A DNA stretch of 64,000 nt from an uncultured Clostridia bacterium (GCA_944392455.1 CALXWP010000003.1:78428-142427); one strand, 5' to 3'; shown: positions 19,612-29,631, counted from the stretch's first letter. The notes: generated from the letters alone by a model not told the origin. A program made the numbers and translations.

Positions 19612-20694
19612 ATGAAAAAGAAAGTAATATCAATAATTTTATTAATTACAATATCTTTTAGCTTATTTATGATAACTGGATGTGGAGAAAATAAAGAAGA
19701 ACAAAGTATGCAACAAGAAGAACAAAATATTATACAACAAGAAGTAGAAAGTCCTATAAAAAATGGACAATATAATAAAGTATTAACAGAAGAAGATATT
19801 TCTCTAGCAGAAGGAGATATGCGCTTAGAAATATATAACAACAATATAACGATAATAGATGATTTTGCACCAATTACACAAAATGGAACATTTGAAATAG
19901 TTGATAATAAATTAGTGGGAACATATACTACGGCAGAATATCTTGATCAAAGTACAGGAAATATGGCTGAAAAAAATATAAGTGAAGAGTTTGAGTTTGA
20001 AATTTTAGAAGATGGTACTTTAAAAGATAACAAAGGGTTTGGTCAATCTTTTGGAAAAAATTTATTTAAGGATGCAACATATAAATTGTATTTAGAGTAT
20101 AAGGATATAAGTCAGTGGAAAGAAATATATTTAGATTTTGCTAAAAAAGAATTAAAAGAGAGTGATAGTGCACACGAAGGTGAAACTTTAGTAAGTCCAT
20201 TTATTGCATTAATAGATTTAAATTTTGATAATATACCAGAACTACTATATTATGATGCAGAAAGTTACATAAATGCAGGAGATATGAATACATGTGTATA
20301 TACTATTGAAAATGGAAAAGTAGTATATAAAACAAAAATTGCAATAAGAAGAGATGAAAAATTTATAAAAATAGATAAAGATAACAAAAAATTAATAGTA
20401 TTTTATGATGATTATAATATGCCAACAAAAGACAATATAAAGGTAATAGAAGACTTAACAGCCGAAACTTTAAATGGATATGCAGGAAATTATACTATTA
20501 ATATAGAAAATGAAAATGGATATTCATATAAAGAAATAACAGAAGAAGAATTTAATAATATTACTTCAATATATTTTGAAAATACTAATATAACACCAGA
20601 AACATTAAAAACATATGAATTTATGGAAGATTATACAGATGAACAAAAAGAGAGCATATTTAATACAGCAAAAGAAGAATATGAAAATAGATAG
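19612..20694 (+). CDS. Predicted lipoprotein, unknown function
   Basis: A signal peptide with the lipobox MITGC (Cys about residue 24) predicts lipid attachment on the outer face of the membrane. It is followed by a Glu/Gln-rich linker, a beta-sheet segment (NGTFEIVDNKLVGTYTT) and a C-terminal region with FIALIDLNFDNIPELLYYD, a pattern seen in Clostridial lipoproteins of unknown role. Total length is 360 aa. The ribosome binding site is AAAGGGG. It ends at a shared bidirectional terminator facing spoIVA. Confidence 0.72.
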   Translation: MKKKVISIILLITISFSLFMITGCGENKEEQSMQQEEQNIIQQEVESPIKNGQYNKVLTEEDISLAEGDMRLEIYNNNITIIDDFAPITQNGTFEIVDNKLVGTYTTAEYLDQSTGNMAEKNISEEFEFEILEDGTLKDNKGFGQSFGKNLFKDATYKLYLEYKDISQWKEIYLDFAKKELKESDSAHEGETLVSPFIALIDLNFDNIPELLYYDAESYINAGDMNTCVYTIENGKVVYKTKIAIRRDEKFIKIDKDNKKLIVFYDDYNMPTKDNIKVIEDLTAETLNGYAGNYTINIENENGYSYKEITEEEFNNITSIYFENTNITPETLKTYEFMEDYTDEQKESIFNTAKEEYENR

Positions 20695-20695
20695 A

Positions 20696-20726
20696 CAAGC
20701 AATTGGGGACAGTCCCCAATTGCTTG
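20696..20726. terminator. Bidirectional terminator between lipoprotein gene and spoIVA
   Basis: CAAGCAATTGGGGA and TCCCCAATTGCTTG form a perfect 14-bp stem with a CAG loop. It serves convergent genes on both strands. Confidence 0.9.
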
Positions 20727-20732
20727 TTGATT

Positions 20733-22214
20733 TTAAAGAATGATACAAATTAATCCACCGCTACCTTCATTTACAATTCTTTCTAGTGTTTCTTGTAATT
20801 TTCCTTGTGCATCTACAGGCATTTTAGAAAGTTTAGTTTGTAATCCTTCATTAACAAGTTCATGTAAGCTTCTACCAAAAATATTAGATTCCCATATTTT
20901 AGTAGGATCATCTTCAAAATTAGAAAGTAAATAATTTACTAATTCTTCAGATTGTTTTTCGCTTCCAACAATAGGAGATACTTCTGTTTCTATTTCTGCC
21001 TTTATCATATGTATTGAAGGTGCACGTGCACGTAATTTAACACCAAATCTGCTTCCTTGTTTAATAATCTCAGGTTCATCTAATATAAGTTCATCAATAG
21101 AAGGAGTAACAATTCCATATCCTGTTGCTTTAACTTCTTCTAGAGCATTTGCTATTTTATCATATTCTTTCTTAATATTTGCCAAGCTAGTAATGGTTGT
21201 AAACAAATCTCCTTCATTGCCAATTTCAACTCCAGAAATTTCTGTAAGAATCTTATAAAATAATTCATCATATAGATTGATAGAAATATTAACAGTACCC
21301 TCGCCAAGTTTAATTTCGTCTACTACGGTTTTATCAATAATTTGTGTTTTTTGTAATTTTTGAATACCGCCATCTATTTGTTTTAAAACAGATACATTTT
21401 CAAATCCAGATTTTATTTCAGAATATAGTTCTTCTTTTAACCAATGAGAAGAGTCCAAACCATCAATCCATTTAGGAAAATTAATATTAATTTTTTCAAT
21501 AGGAAATTCATATAGTATTTTACTAAATATATCGCTAATATCTTCCATATCTAATCTTAAACAATCAGTAGGAATAACAGATGTACCATATTTTTGCTCT
21601 AATTCTTGAGCTAAGTTTTTAGTATAATCAGAAAATGGATCATCTGAATTTAGGACAATAACAAATGGTTTATGTAATTCTTTTAATTCTTTAACAATTC
21701 TCTCCTCTGCAGAGACATAATCTTCTCTTGGAATATCAGTAATACTTCCGTCAGAAGTAACTAAAATACCAATGGTAGAATGTTCCTCTATAACTTTTTT
21801 TGTACCAATTTCAGCAGCTTGTTCAAAAGGTATTTCTTCGTCAAACCAAGGTGTTTTAACCATTCTAGGAACATCATCTTCTAAATATCCAATTGCATTA
21901 TTTACTAAATAACCAACACAATCAACAAGTCTTGTTTTAAGTTTTAAATTGTCTCCAATAGTAATTTCAACAGCTTCATTAGGAATAAATTTTGGCTCAG
22001 TTGTCATTATAGTTCTACCACCGGCACTTTGTGGAAGTTCATCTCTAGCACGTTCTTTCTTATATTCATTATCTATATTTGGAATTACAAGTAAATCCAT
22101 AAACCTTTTAATGAAAGTAGATTTACCTGTACGTACTGGACCTACAACACCAACATAAATATCTCCTTGAGTACGATTAGCTATATCTTGATATAATTTT
22201 AAATTCTCATCCAT
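20733..22214 (-). CDS. spoIVA: Stage IV sporulation protein A (spore coat ATPase)
   Basis: SpoIVA assembles the basement layer of the spore coat on the forespore surface and polymerises on ATP hydrolysis. The 493 aa length is exactly typical. The N-terminal TRAFAC-type P-loop GPVRTGKST (about residues 25-33), the SAGGRTIMTTEPKFIP segment and the C-terminal end GLICIIL are hallmark features of the family. It is transcribed alone on the minus strand with an AGGGGG-type ribosome binding site, divergent from glmU. Sporulation control (sigma-E) is expected from the family but was not read from the promoter. Confidence 0.97.
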   Translation of the reverse strand: MDENLKLYQDIANRTQGDIYVGVVGPVRTGKSTFIKRFMDLLVIPNIDNEYKKERARDELPQSAGGRTIMTTEPKFIPNEAVEITIGDNLKLKTRLVDCVGYLVNNAIGYLEDDVPRMVKTPWFDEEIPFEQAAEIGTKKVIEEHSTIGILVTSDGSITDIPREDYVSAEERIVKELKELHKPFVIVLNSDDPFSDYTKNLAQELEQKYGTSVIPTDCLRLDMEDISDIFSKILYEFPIEKININFPKWIDGLDSSHWLKEELYSEIKSGFENVSVLKQIDGGIQKLQKTQIIDKTVVDEIKLGEGTVNISINLYDELFYKILTEISGVEIGNEGDLFTTITSLANIKKEYDKIANALEEVKATGYGIVTPSIDELILDEPEIIKQGSRFGVKLRARAPSIHMIKAEIETEVSPIVGSEKQSEELVNYLLSNFEDDPTKIWESNIFGRSLHELVNEGLQTKLSKMPVDAQGKLQETLERIVNEGSGGLICIIL

Positions 22215-22433
22215 GAATTAAATAACCCCCTTAAAAAATGTTTGTACTAAACTTTATTTAATATATATTAAGATAATTTCAACTTATGACTAAAACTAAA
22301 AAAATTTTTACAATTAAAGACGAGCTTAAAATACAAAAAATTTGCCAAAAAAATTTAAATATGGTAAAATGAGTACGTTTAGTAAATAAAAACATAAAAT
22401 ATTACTAAAACATAAAAAGGAGAAGTGATTTTA

Positions 22434-23696
22434 ATGGAAGATAATATAATGGCAATTGTAATGGCAGCAGGTAAAGGAACTAGAATGAAATCAAAAAAAT
22501 CAAAATTAGTACAAAAAATATATGGAAAAGAAATAGTAAAAAGAGCAGTTGAAAATGCTGAAAAAGCAGGAATTAAAGACGTAGTTGCAGTAGTGGGATA
22601 TCAAAAAGAAGAAGTAATGGAAGTACTAGGAGATTCAGTACAATACGCATTTCAAGAAGAAATGTTAGGTACTGGTCATGCAGTTTTACAAGCTAAAGAA
22701 TTCTTAGCTGGAAAAAAAGGAAAAGTTCTAGTATTAAATGGAGATGTTCCACTACTAAGACCAGAAACATTAAATAAATTAGTAGAAAAAAGTATAGAAA
22801 ACAGAGAATATGCCACACTTTTAACAGCTATTTATGATAATCCAACAGGGTATGGAAGAATTATAAGAGATGAAGGTGGAAATATAAAGGGTATTGTAGA
22901 AGAAAAAGACACTAAAGCAAGCCAAAGAAAAATAAAGGAAATTAATGCAGGTATATATTGTTTTGATATAGAAGAATTACTTGCTGCATTAGAAAAAATA
23001 AAACCAAATAATGCTCAAGGTGAATATTATATAACAGATGTTATAAGCATTATGAATAAAAAAGGATTAAAAACAGGAGCCGTAATAGTAGAAGATAATA
23101 CAGAAATATTAGGAATAAATGATAGAATACAATTAGAAATGCTTACAAAAGTATTACAAATGAGAATAAATACAGAACATATGAAAAATGGTGTAACAAT
23201 AGAAGATATAAATAATACATATATATATGATGATGTGCAAATTGGTATGGATACAGTAATACATCCAAATACGATAATAAAATCAGGAGTAGAAATAGGA
23301 GAAGACTGTGAGATAGGACCAAATTCGTACATTAGAGAAGGATGCAAATTAGCTAATAAAGTAAAAATAGGCAGTTTTGTAGAAATAAAGAAAGCAATAA
23401 TAGGAGAAGGCACAAAAGTTCCTCACTTATCATATATGGGAGATTGCGAAATAGGAGAAAGATGTAATATTGGTTGTGGAACAATAACATGTAATTATGA
23501 TGGATTTCATAAAAGTAAAACAATTATTGGAAATCATTCATTTATTGGCTCTAACACAAACCTAGTAGCTCCAGTAACGCTAGGAGATGAGACATTTGTA
23601 GCAGCTGGATCAACGATAACAGATGATGTACCAGACTACGCATTAGCAATAGCAAGACAAAGACAAACAAATAAAGAAGAATGGAATAGAAAGTAA
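22434..23696 (+). CDS. glmU: Bifunctional N-acetylglucosamine-1-phosphate uridyltransferase / glucosamine-1-phosphate acetyltransferase
   Basis: This makes UDP-GlcNAc for peptidoglycan: a C-terminal acetyltransferase on GlcN-1-P, then an N-terminal uridylyltransferase. The start ATG 22434 follows GGAGAAGTGATTTTA; GTG 22425 lies inside the binding site. The N-domain shows AAGKGTRMKSKKSK, LGTGHAV and LNGDVPLL; the left-handed helix shows HLSYMGDCEIGERCNIGCG, YDGFHKSKT and AAGSTITDDVP. At 420 aa it is about 35 residues shorter than typical GlmU. The difference appears to be one or so missing helix coils between the linker and the YIREGCKL segment. Catalytic motifs remain. Confidence 0.96.
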   Translation: MEDNIMAIVMAAGKGTRMKSKKSKLVQKIYGKEIVKRAVENAEKAGIKDVVAVVGYQKEEVMEVLGDSVQYAFQEEMLGTGHAVLQAKEFLAGKKGKVLVLNGDVPLLRPETLNKLVEKSIENREYATLLTAIYDNPTGYGRIIRDEGGNIKGIVEEKDTKASQRKIKEINAGIYCFDIEELLAALEKIKPNNAQGEYYITDVISIMNKKGLKTGAVIVEDNTEILGINDRIQLEMLTKVLQMRINTEHMKNGVTIEDINNTYIYDDVQIGMDTVIHPNTIIKSGVEIGEDCEIGPNSYIREGCKLANKVKIGSFVEIKKAIIGEGTKVPHLSYMGDCEIGERCNIGCGTITCNYDGFHKSKTIIGNHSFIGSNTNLVAPVTLGDETFVAAGSTITDDVPDYALAIARQRQTNKEEWNRK

Positions 23697-23745
23697 AATA
23701 AAAAGTGATTATCCCACAGCTTAGCCGGAAGCTTACAAACAGTAA

Positions 23746-23780
23746 AAAGAAGAATTGAGTTTATTTTTCAATTCTTCTTT
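23746..23780. terminator. Bidirectional terminator between glmU and the TraX-like gene
   Basis: AAAGAAGAATTGA (23746-23758) pairs perfectly with TCAATTCTTCTTT (23768-23780). Confidence 0.88.
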
Positions 23781-23785
23781 ATGTT

Positions 23786-24490
23786 TTAAAATATAAAATA
23801 TAAAAGTAATAGATGGACAGGGTAGAAGAAATATAATAAATATTTAATTTTCTTGCCCTGTTTTCCTTTATATAAACTAATAAATATAATAGATGATGTA
23901 GTAAATAAACCTAATAGTAATGTTGGCATATTGAAACCATAAACTATTAATCTATAACCATATTTAATTACACAAAGAGCAATAAATGAAATTATCATTG
24001 CAATCTTATCTTCTTTAAAGAAATAAAACATAAATACAATAATAACTCCCAAAAATCCATAGTCTGTATGTAGTAATTCTGCTATATATGCTATTAAACA
24101 AGTTATTATTAACCCAACAATTATTTCTAAATGAAATTTATTTTTCTCACTTTTTCCAATAGATTTTTTTAAACAATCATAAATCCATATTGCAATAAGA
24201 CCAAATAGAAGAGTAAAGAATACATTTAATGATATAGAATTTGGATTTACAAATTTAAAGTGAAATAACTGAAAAGGTATTTGGGAAATAAATGCAAATA
24301 ACAAAAGTCTTAACATATATTTTTTTACATTTTTAGTATGTATAAATCCTTCACTTATTTGAAAAGCAAATATTGGAAATGCAATTCTTCCAATTAGATT
24401 AAGATAACTAAAACCTCCAAATATTGGATAACTTATATGATCTAAAAACATTGTGATTAATGCAATAATTTTTAAAGAAAAACTAGTCAT
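23786..24490 (-). CDS. TraX family membrane protein
   Basis: This is a polytopic membrane protein of 234 aa with about seven hydrophobic helices. It opens with SFSLKIIALITMFLDHISYPIF and continues IGRIAFPIFAFQISEGF, the signature of TraX-family acyltransferase-like proteins. The family name comes from the F-pilin acetylation protein; chromosomal Firmicutes members have no fixed role, and O- or N-acylation of a surface component is an inference. It is monocistronic, divergent from dinD and convergent with glmU. Confidence 0.85.
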   Translation of the reverse strand: MTSFSLKIIALITMFLDHISYPIFGGFSYLNLIGRIAFPIFAFQISEGFIHTKNVKKYMLRLLLFAFISQIPFQLFHFKFVNPNSISLNVFFTLLFGLIAIWIYDCLKKSIGKSEKNKFHLEIIVGLIITCLIAYIAELLHTDYGFLGVIIVFMFYFFKEDKIAMIISFIALCVIKYGYRLIVYGFNMPTLLLGLFTTSSIIFISLYKGKQGKKIKYLLYFFYPVHLLLLYFIF

Positions 24491-24575
24491 TTTAAAATCT
24501 CCTATAAAAAATAATATAACATATTTTTATCATAAATATGTGTATAAGTAAAGTTTAAATTTTTTCTAAAACAGC

Positions 24576-24604
24576 TTGACAACAAAACAAGTGTTTGATA
24601 AAAT
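24576..24604 (+). promoter_or_regulatory. Promoter of the dinD-like gene
   Basis: TTGACA (24576-24581), a 17-base spacer and TAAAAT (24599-24604). The spacer and flanks contain no obvious LexA-type palindrome. Confidence 0.6.
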
Positions 24605-24638
24605 AAGACGCATAATACAAAGCAAGGATATGATTGTA

Positions 24639-25491
24639 ATGAGTGATTTAAAGGCAGAAGAATACAAAAGCTTTGAACAAATAAAAAAACAAAAGATAAT
24701 GGAACAGAATATTGGAGTGCTAGAGAATTAAGTCAAGTTTTGCAATACAAACAGTGGAGAAATTTTGAGAAAGTGATTGATAGAGCAAAATTGGCTTGCG
24801 AAAATAGTGGAAGAAATGCATATGACGATTTTGCTGAAGTCAGCAAAATCGTGGAAGCTGGAGCAACACATAAAAAAGTTTTAGATTACAATCTTTCAAG
24901 GTATGCTTGTTATTTAATAGTACAAAATGGAGATCCCAGAAAAAAAGTAATTGCTATTGGTCAAACATATTTTGCAATTCAAACTCGCAGACAAGAAGTT
25001 GCAGATTACTTTAATCAACTTGACGAAGATAATAAAAGATTAGTTATTCGTGGAGATATAAAAAAATGGAATCAAATGTTATTAGAAGCAGCACATAATG
25101 CTGGAGTTATAACAGATGAAGAATATGCAGAGTTCCAAAATGCAGGATATATGGGGTTATATGGAGGATTAACTGTTGATGATATTCACAAAAAAAGAAT
25201 TTAAAAGAAAAAGAAAAGATACTTGATTTCATGGGAAGTACTGAATTAATAGCTAATTTATTTAGAATTTCTCAAACAGAAGAAAAACTAAAAAAAGATA
25301 AAATAAATAATTCATCTAAGGCAACCAAAACACATTATGAAGTCGGTTCTAAAGTAAGGAAGGCAATAGAAGATATAGGTGGAACTATGCCAGAAGATTT
25401 ACCGACACCTAAGAAAAGTATTAAGCAGATAGAGAAAGAACAATTAGAAAGATTAAAAGATAAAAATACAAAACTAATGTTAGATGAATAA
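24639..25491 (+). pseudogene. dinD: DNA-damage-inducible protein D (DinD-like), broken by two -1 indels
   Basis: Three frames together give a full DinD-type protein. Part 1 (24639-24689) reads MSDLKAEEYKSFEQIKK. Part 2 carries EYWSARELSQVLQYKQWRNF and runs to 25204. Part 3 has ILDFMGSTELIANLFRISQ and VGSKVRKAIEDIGGTMPEDL, ending at 25491. Each junction follows a run of exactly seven A's (24683-24689 and 25187-25193). One extra A in each run would restore a single frame: TKDNGTEYW at the first and KKKNLKEKEKILDF at the second. The gene may be decayed, undercalled in homopolymers, or rescued by slippage. DinD-like proteins are SOS-induced in E. coli; their activity is poorly defined. Confidence 0.8.
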
Positions 25492-25528
25492 TGATATTTG
25501 AAAATTTATAGAAATTAAAAATTCATAC

Positions 25529-25557
25529 TTGCACATTATGTAAAAGTGTGATAATAT
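25529..25557 (+). promoter_or_regulatory. Promoter of the T-box/ileS transcript
   Basis: TTGCAC (25529-25534), 17 bases, TAATAT (25552-25557), directly upstream of the T-box leader. Confidence 0.55.
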
Positions 25558-25564
25558 ATTGCTA

Positions 25565-25875
25565 TTAAAATGCAAAAACTATAATAAAGGACAAGATAGA
25601 TATATAAACATTTTACAGAGAGCCAAGAAAAGCTGAGATTTGGTAAATAAGTATATATTTATTATCACCTTTTAGTTGCTTTGTCGAACAATTAATTATA
25701 TAAATTCTTTTTAGTAGATAAAGCCGTATACTTGCGTTAAAAGTAATTGAGAGAAAAGAATAATAATTAGAAAATATTTTTTTTAATATTTATTAAGATA
25801 GATTCTTTTAAAATAGGTGGTACCGCGGAAAATCAAAGCTATTTCGTCCTAATATACGATATAGCTTTTTTATTT
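25565..25875 (+). ncRNA. T-box riboswitch leader for isoleucyl-tRNA synthetase
   Basis: The diagnostic T-box sequence AGGTGGTACCGCGG is at 25815-25828, followed by a terminator whose stem pairs AAAGCTAT (25835) with ATAGCTTT near 25862. Stem I contains the GAGAGCC-type element near 25617 and a candidate Ile specifier ATC at 25674-25676. Uncharged tRNA-Ile binding would favour the antiterminator and switch on ileS. The leader fills the 420-base gap before ileS. Confidence 0.93.
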
Positions 25876-25911
25876 TGTATTTTAAAATATCATTTTTGAG
25901 GAGGATTAATT

Positions 25912-28683
25912 ATGAGTGAAGAAAAGAAAGACTATGGAAAAACATTAAACTTGCCATCAACAAGCTTTCCTATGAGAGCTAACTTGCCAGAAAGAGAGCC
26001 ACAAATACAAAAAGAAATTTTTGAAAATGATTTATATGAAAAAATATTAAAGAAAAATGAAGGTCATAAAAGTTTTGTACTACATGACGGACCTCCATAT
26101 GCAAATGGAGAAATACATGCAGGACATGCTTTAAATAAAATATTAAAAGATACTATAGTAAGATATAAATCTATGAAAGGATTTTATGCTCCATATATAC
26201 CAGGATATGATACACATGGTATGCCTACAGAGAAAAAAGCAATAGAAAAACTAGGATTAGATAGAGATAAAATACCTGTAACTAAATTTAGAGATACTTG
26301 CAAAGAATTTACAAGCAAGTATAAAGAAATGCAAACAGAAGGATTTAAAAGACTAGGTGTTTTAGGAGATTGGGATAATCCTTATGTAACATATGATCCA
26401 AAAATGGAAGCAAGACAAATTGGTGTGTTTGGAGATATGTATAAAAAAGGATATATATATAAAGGATTAAAACCAGTATATTGGTGTACTGATTGTGAAA
26501 CAGCTTTAGCAGAAGCTGAAATAGAATACAAAGATGTATCTGGAACATCTGTATATGTAAAATTCCCAGTAAAAGATTCAAAAGGAAAATTTGATGAAAA
26601 AGATACATTTGTTGTAATATGGACAACAACACCATGGACACTACCAGGAAACTTAGCTATAACAATCGGACCAGATTTTGAATATAGCATAGTAGATTGT
26701 GGAAAAGAAAAATATATAATGGCAACAGAACTTGTCAAAAAAGTAATGGAACTTGCTGAAATAAAAGAATATAAAGAAGTAAAAAAATTCAAAGGTAAAG
26801 ATTTAAAAGGTGTTTTATGCCGTCATCCATTCTTAGATAGAGATTCATTAGTTATAATGGGTAGTGAAGATACTGTTGATGTACAATTAACAGAAGGTAC
26901 AGGTGCAGTTCATACAGCTCCTGGATATGGTAAAGAAGACTATTTAGCAGGACTAAAAAATGGACTAGATGTAGTAGTTACAGTAGATGCAAAAGGTCAT
27001 CAAACAGAAGGTGCAGGTCCTTTTGCAGGAATGTTTTATGCTAAATCAAATAAAGAAATAACAAAATGGCTTGATGAAAATGGATTTTTACTAAAAGCAG
27101 TAGATGTATTCCACTCATATCCACATTGTTGGAGATGTAAAAAACCAGTTATATACAGAGCAACACCACAATGGTTTGCATCAGTTGATGGATTTAGAGA
27201 TGAAGTATTAAAAGCAATAAAAACAGTTAAATGGCATCCAGGTTGGGGCGAAGAAAGAATGACAGAAATGATAAAAGGTAGAAATGATTGGTGTATTTCA
27301 AGACAACGTACATGGGGAGTTCCACTTCCAATATTCTATTGTAAAGATTGTGAAGAACCATATGTTACAGAAGAGTCTATAAAGAAAGTCCAAGACATAG
27401 TAAGAGAAAAAGGAACAAATGCATGGTATGAAATGAAAGAAGAAGAATTAATGCCTGAAAATGCAAAATGTTCTAAATGTGGAAGCACTCATTTTAAGAA
27501 AGAAACAGATATAATGGATGTATGGTTTGATTCAGGATCAACACATCAAAGTGTTTTAGTAGAACGTAATCTTCCATATCCAGCAGATATGTATCTTGAA
27601 GGAAATGACCAATATAGAGGTTGGTTCCAATCATCACTTCTTACTTCTGTTGCAACAAATGAAATAGCACCATATAAGGAAGTGTTAAGTTGTGGATTTG
27701 TTGTAGATGGACAAGGTAGAAAAATGTCTAAAAGCTTAGGAAATGGTATATCACCAATAGATGTATGTAACAAATATGGTGCAGATATTTTAAGATTATG
27801 GGCATTATCTGCAGATTATACAATGGATGTAAGTATATCTGATGATATATTAAAAGGTATATCTGATGTATATAGAAAGATAAGAAATACAGCAAGATAT
27901 ATACTAGGAAATACAGATGATTATGATCCAGAAAATCCAGTATCATATGATGATTTACAAGAAATAGATAAATGGGCATTAACGAGACTAAATAAATTAG
28001 TTAAAGATTGTAATAAAGATTATGATGAATATAATTTTGCAGGTTGTTATCATGATATAAATCAATTCTGTGTTGTAGATATGAGTAGTTTCTATCTAGA
28101 TATTATAAAAGATAGATTATATACATCTAAAAAGGATTCTATAGAAAGAAGAGCAGCTCAAACTACAATGTATATAATACTTGATAGCCTAGTTAAATTA
28201 CTTACACCTATGATACCATTTACATCTGAGGATATATGGAAAGCAATGAAACACACGGCAAATGAAAATGTGGAAAGTGTAATGCTTACAGATTATCCAG
28301 AGCCAAATGATATGTATGATAACCAAGAATTAACTGACAAATGGAATAAAATTTTAAAAGTAAAAGATATAGTTGCAAAAGAATTAGAAAATGCAAGAGC
28401 AGAAAAGAAAATAGGATCTTCTTTAAATGCTAAAGTTACAATATATGCAGAAAAAGAACAATATAAATTCTTAAAAGAAAATGAAGAATTATTAAAGACA
28501 GTATTTATAATTTCTGCAATAGATATAGAAGAAAATGCAAGAAAAGATGAAATAAAACTTGGTGTAAAAGTACAGCAAGCACCTGGAGAAAAATGTGAAA
28601 GATGTTGGATGTATTCTGAAACTGTGGGACAAGACAAAGAAAATCCTACAATATGTCACAGATGTAGTGAAGCTTTAAAATAA
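25912..28683 (+). CDS. ileS: Isoleucine--tRNA ligase
   Basis: This charges tRNA-Ile. At 923 aa it is of normal bacterial length. The class I signatures are GPPYANGEIHAGHALNKI (HIGH region, about residue 60) and GRKMSKSLGNG (about residue 603). The editing domain lies between, with WTTTPWTLPGN and TGAVHTAPGYG. The C-terminal zinc-binding part has CERCW and CHRC. Start ATG 25912 follows GAGGAGG. It is controlled by the T-box leader just upstream, so expression rises when charged tRNA-Ile falls. Confidence 0.98.
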   Translation: MSEEKKDYGKTLNLPSTSFPMRANLPEREPQIQKEIFENDLYEKILKKNEGHKSFVLHDGPPYANGEIHAGHALNKILKDTIVRYKSMKGFYAPYIPGYDTHGMPTEKKAIEKLGLDRDKIPVTKFRDTCKEFTSKYKEMQTEGFKRLGVLGDWDNPYVTYDPKMEARQIGVFGDMYKKGYIYKGLKPVYWCTDCETALAEAEIEYKDVSGTSVYVKFPVKDSKGKFDEKDTFVVIWTTTPWTLPGNLAITIGPDFEYSIVDCGKEKYIMATELVKKVMELAEIKEYKEVKKFKGKDLKGVLCRHPFLDRDSLVIMGSEDTVDVQLTEGTGAVHTAPGYGKEDYLAGLKNGLDVVVTVDAKGHQTEGAGPFAGMFYAKSNKEITKWLDENGFLLKAVDVFHSYPHCWRCKKPVIYRATPQWFASVDGFRDEVLKAIKTVKWHPGWGEERMTEMIKGRNDWCISRQRTWGVPLPIFYCKDCEEPYVTEESIKKVQDIVREKGTNAWYEMKEEELMPENAKCSKCGSTHFKKETDIMDVWFDSGSTHQSVLVERNLPYPADMYLEGNDQYRGWFQSSLLTSVATNEIAPYKEVLSCGFVVDGQGRKMSKSLGNGISPIDVCNKYGADILRLWALSADYTMDVSISDDILKGISDVYRKIRNTARYILGNTDDYDPENPVSYDDLQEIDKWALTRLNKLVKDCNKDYDEYNFAGCYHDINQFCVVDMSSFYLDIIKDRLYTSKKDSIERRAAQTTMYIILDSLVKLLTPMIPFTSEDIWKAMKHTANENVESVMLTDYPEPNDMYDNQELTDKWNKILKVKDIVAKELENARAEKKIGSSLNAKVTIYAEKEQYKFLKENEELLKTVFIISAIDIEENARKDEIKLGVKVQQAPGEKCERCWMYSETVGQDKENPTICHRCSEALK

Positions 28684-28713
28684 GATAATTTCGAAAGGAA
28701 TATATTAAAACAA

Positions 28714-29631
28714 ATGAATGATAGGGGAAAAATTAGAATCTCAACAATAATATATTTTATTATTATAATACTTATGATTTATGTAGCAGTTGCAATATAT
28801 TCAAAATATAATTTTTATGATTATATAAAAGGAGTTCGTGAAGGAGGTAAATCCTCTTTCACAAGAGACTCTGAAGAAAAATATTCAGATGAACAAGATA
28901 GCTATAAAATCGAAAATACTGATTTTAATGATGCAATGCTCTATAAAAAAATTGAGGTAACACCTAATACAGCATATAAAGTTACTTGCAAAGTAAAAAC
29001 TGAAAATGTAGAAAATAAAGATGGGAAACTTTCTGGAGGTGCTCAAATAGGTATAAATGATACCACAGAATGTTCTAGAGCTATAACAGGAACTAATGAT
29101 TGGACTGAGCTTACTTTTATGTTTAATTCAAATAACCGCTTAGAAGTAGAGATTGGATTTAGGCTTGGAGGTTATGAAGAATATAGTAAAGGTATAGCTT
29201 GGTTTTCTGATTTTAAAATAGAAGAAGGAAATATAGACAAAGATAAAAATTGGAATATGGCATGTTTTGTTATAGAAAATATTGATCTAAACATTAATGG
29301 TAAAAATATTAAGCTTAGTATGTCAGATAGAGATATTAATACAATAGAAAATAATATGGCAAGATTACAAGACTCAATTAAAGATATAAGTGGAAATAAA
29401 ATGAGCATAACTTATGATATAATAGAAATTGAAAAACCGCTAACTACTATTTCATATGATGAAGAAAACGAATATTATATAGATCCAGATGATGCATATG
29501 AATTAATAGATAATTATGTAAGAAAAAATGAATATGACTATATTTATGTAGCTGTGAGGTTAGGTGATCTAAATAAAAGTAGTGATGTTTTAGTACATGA
29601 CTGGATAGGACTTCGGAGCAATGGAATATGA
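28714..29631 (+). CDS. Secreted metalloprotease-like protein, N-terminal part
   Basis: ATG 28714 follows GAAAGGA. The product has an N-terminal membrane helix (about residues 10-27), then a beta-sandwich resembling carbohydrate-binding modules (NTAYKVTCKVKTENV...DWTELTFMFNS...IAWFSDFKIEEG, about residues 60-175), then the start of a catalytic domain ending DWIGL. The zero frame meets an in-frame CGG at 29614 and a TGA five codons on. The zinc-binding motif is only in the +1 frame, so this fragment alone would be inactive. The full reading join(28714..29613,29615..30052) gives 445 residues. Confidence 0.72.
   Translation: MNDRGKIRISTIIYFIIIILMIYVAVAIYSKYNFYDYIKGVREGGKSSFTRDSEEKYSDEQDSYKIENTDFNDAMLYKKIEVTPNTAYKVTCKVKTENVENKDGKLSGGAQIGINDTTECSRAITGTNDWTELTFMFNSNNRLEVEIGFRLGGYEEYSKGIAWFSDFKIEEGNIDKDKNWNMACFVIENIDLNINGKNIKLSMSDRDINTIENNMARLQDSIKDISGNKMSITYDIIEIEKPLTTISYDEENEYYIDPDDAYELIDNYVRKNEYDYIYVAVRLGDLNKSSDVLVHDWIGLRSNGI
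29614..29617 (+). other. Apparent +1 frameshift site CGG-A in the metalloprotease gene
   Basis: Zero frame CTT CGG AGC ... TGA. Skipping the C reads CTT GGA GCA ATG and yields the smooth sequence [19 protein letters not shown]. The same CGGA context is seen at 5367, 16800 and 54229. Confidence 0.78.

Noticed and set aside
22425..22433. Upstream GTG/TTG starts for glmU, pyk, pyrC, cotJC and the glycosyltransferase
   Set aside because: They overlap or precede the ribosome binding site, and the family N-termini begin at the downstream ATG.
24683..24689. Treating the dinD breaks as the same phenomenon as the CGGA sites
   Set aside because: They go in the other direction (-1), occur after A7 runs and contain no CGG.
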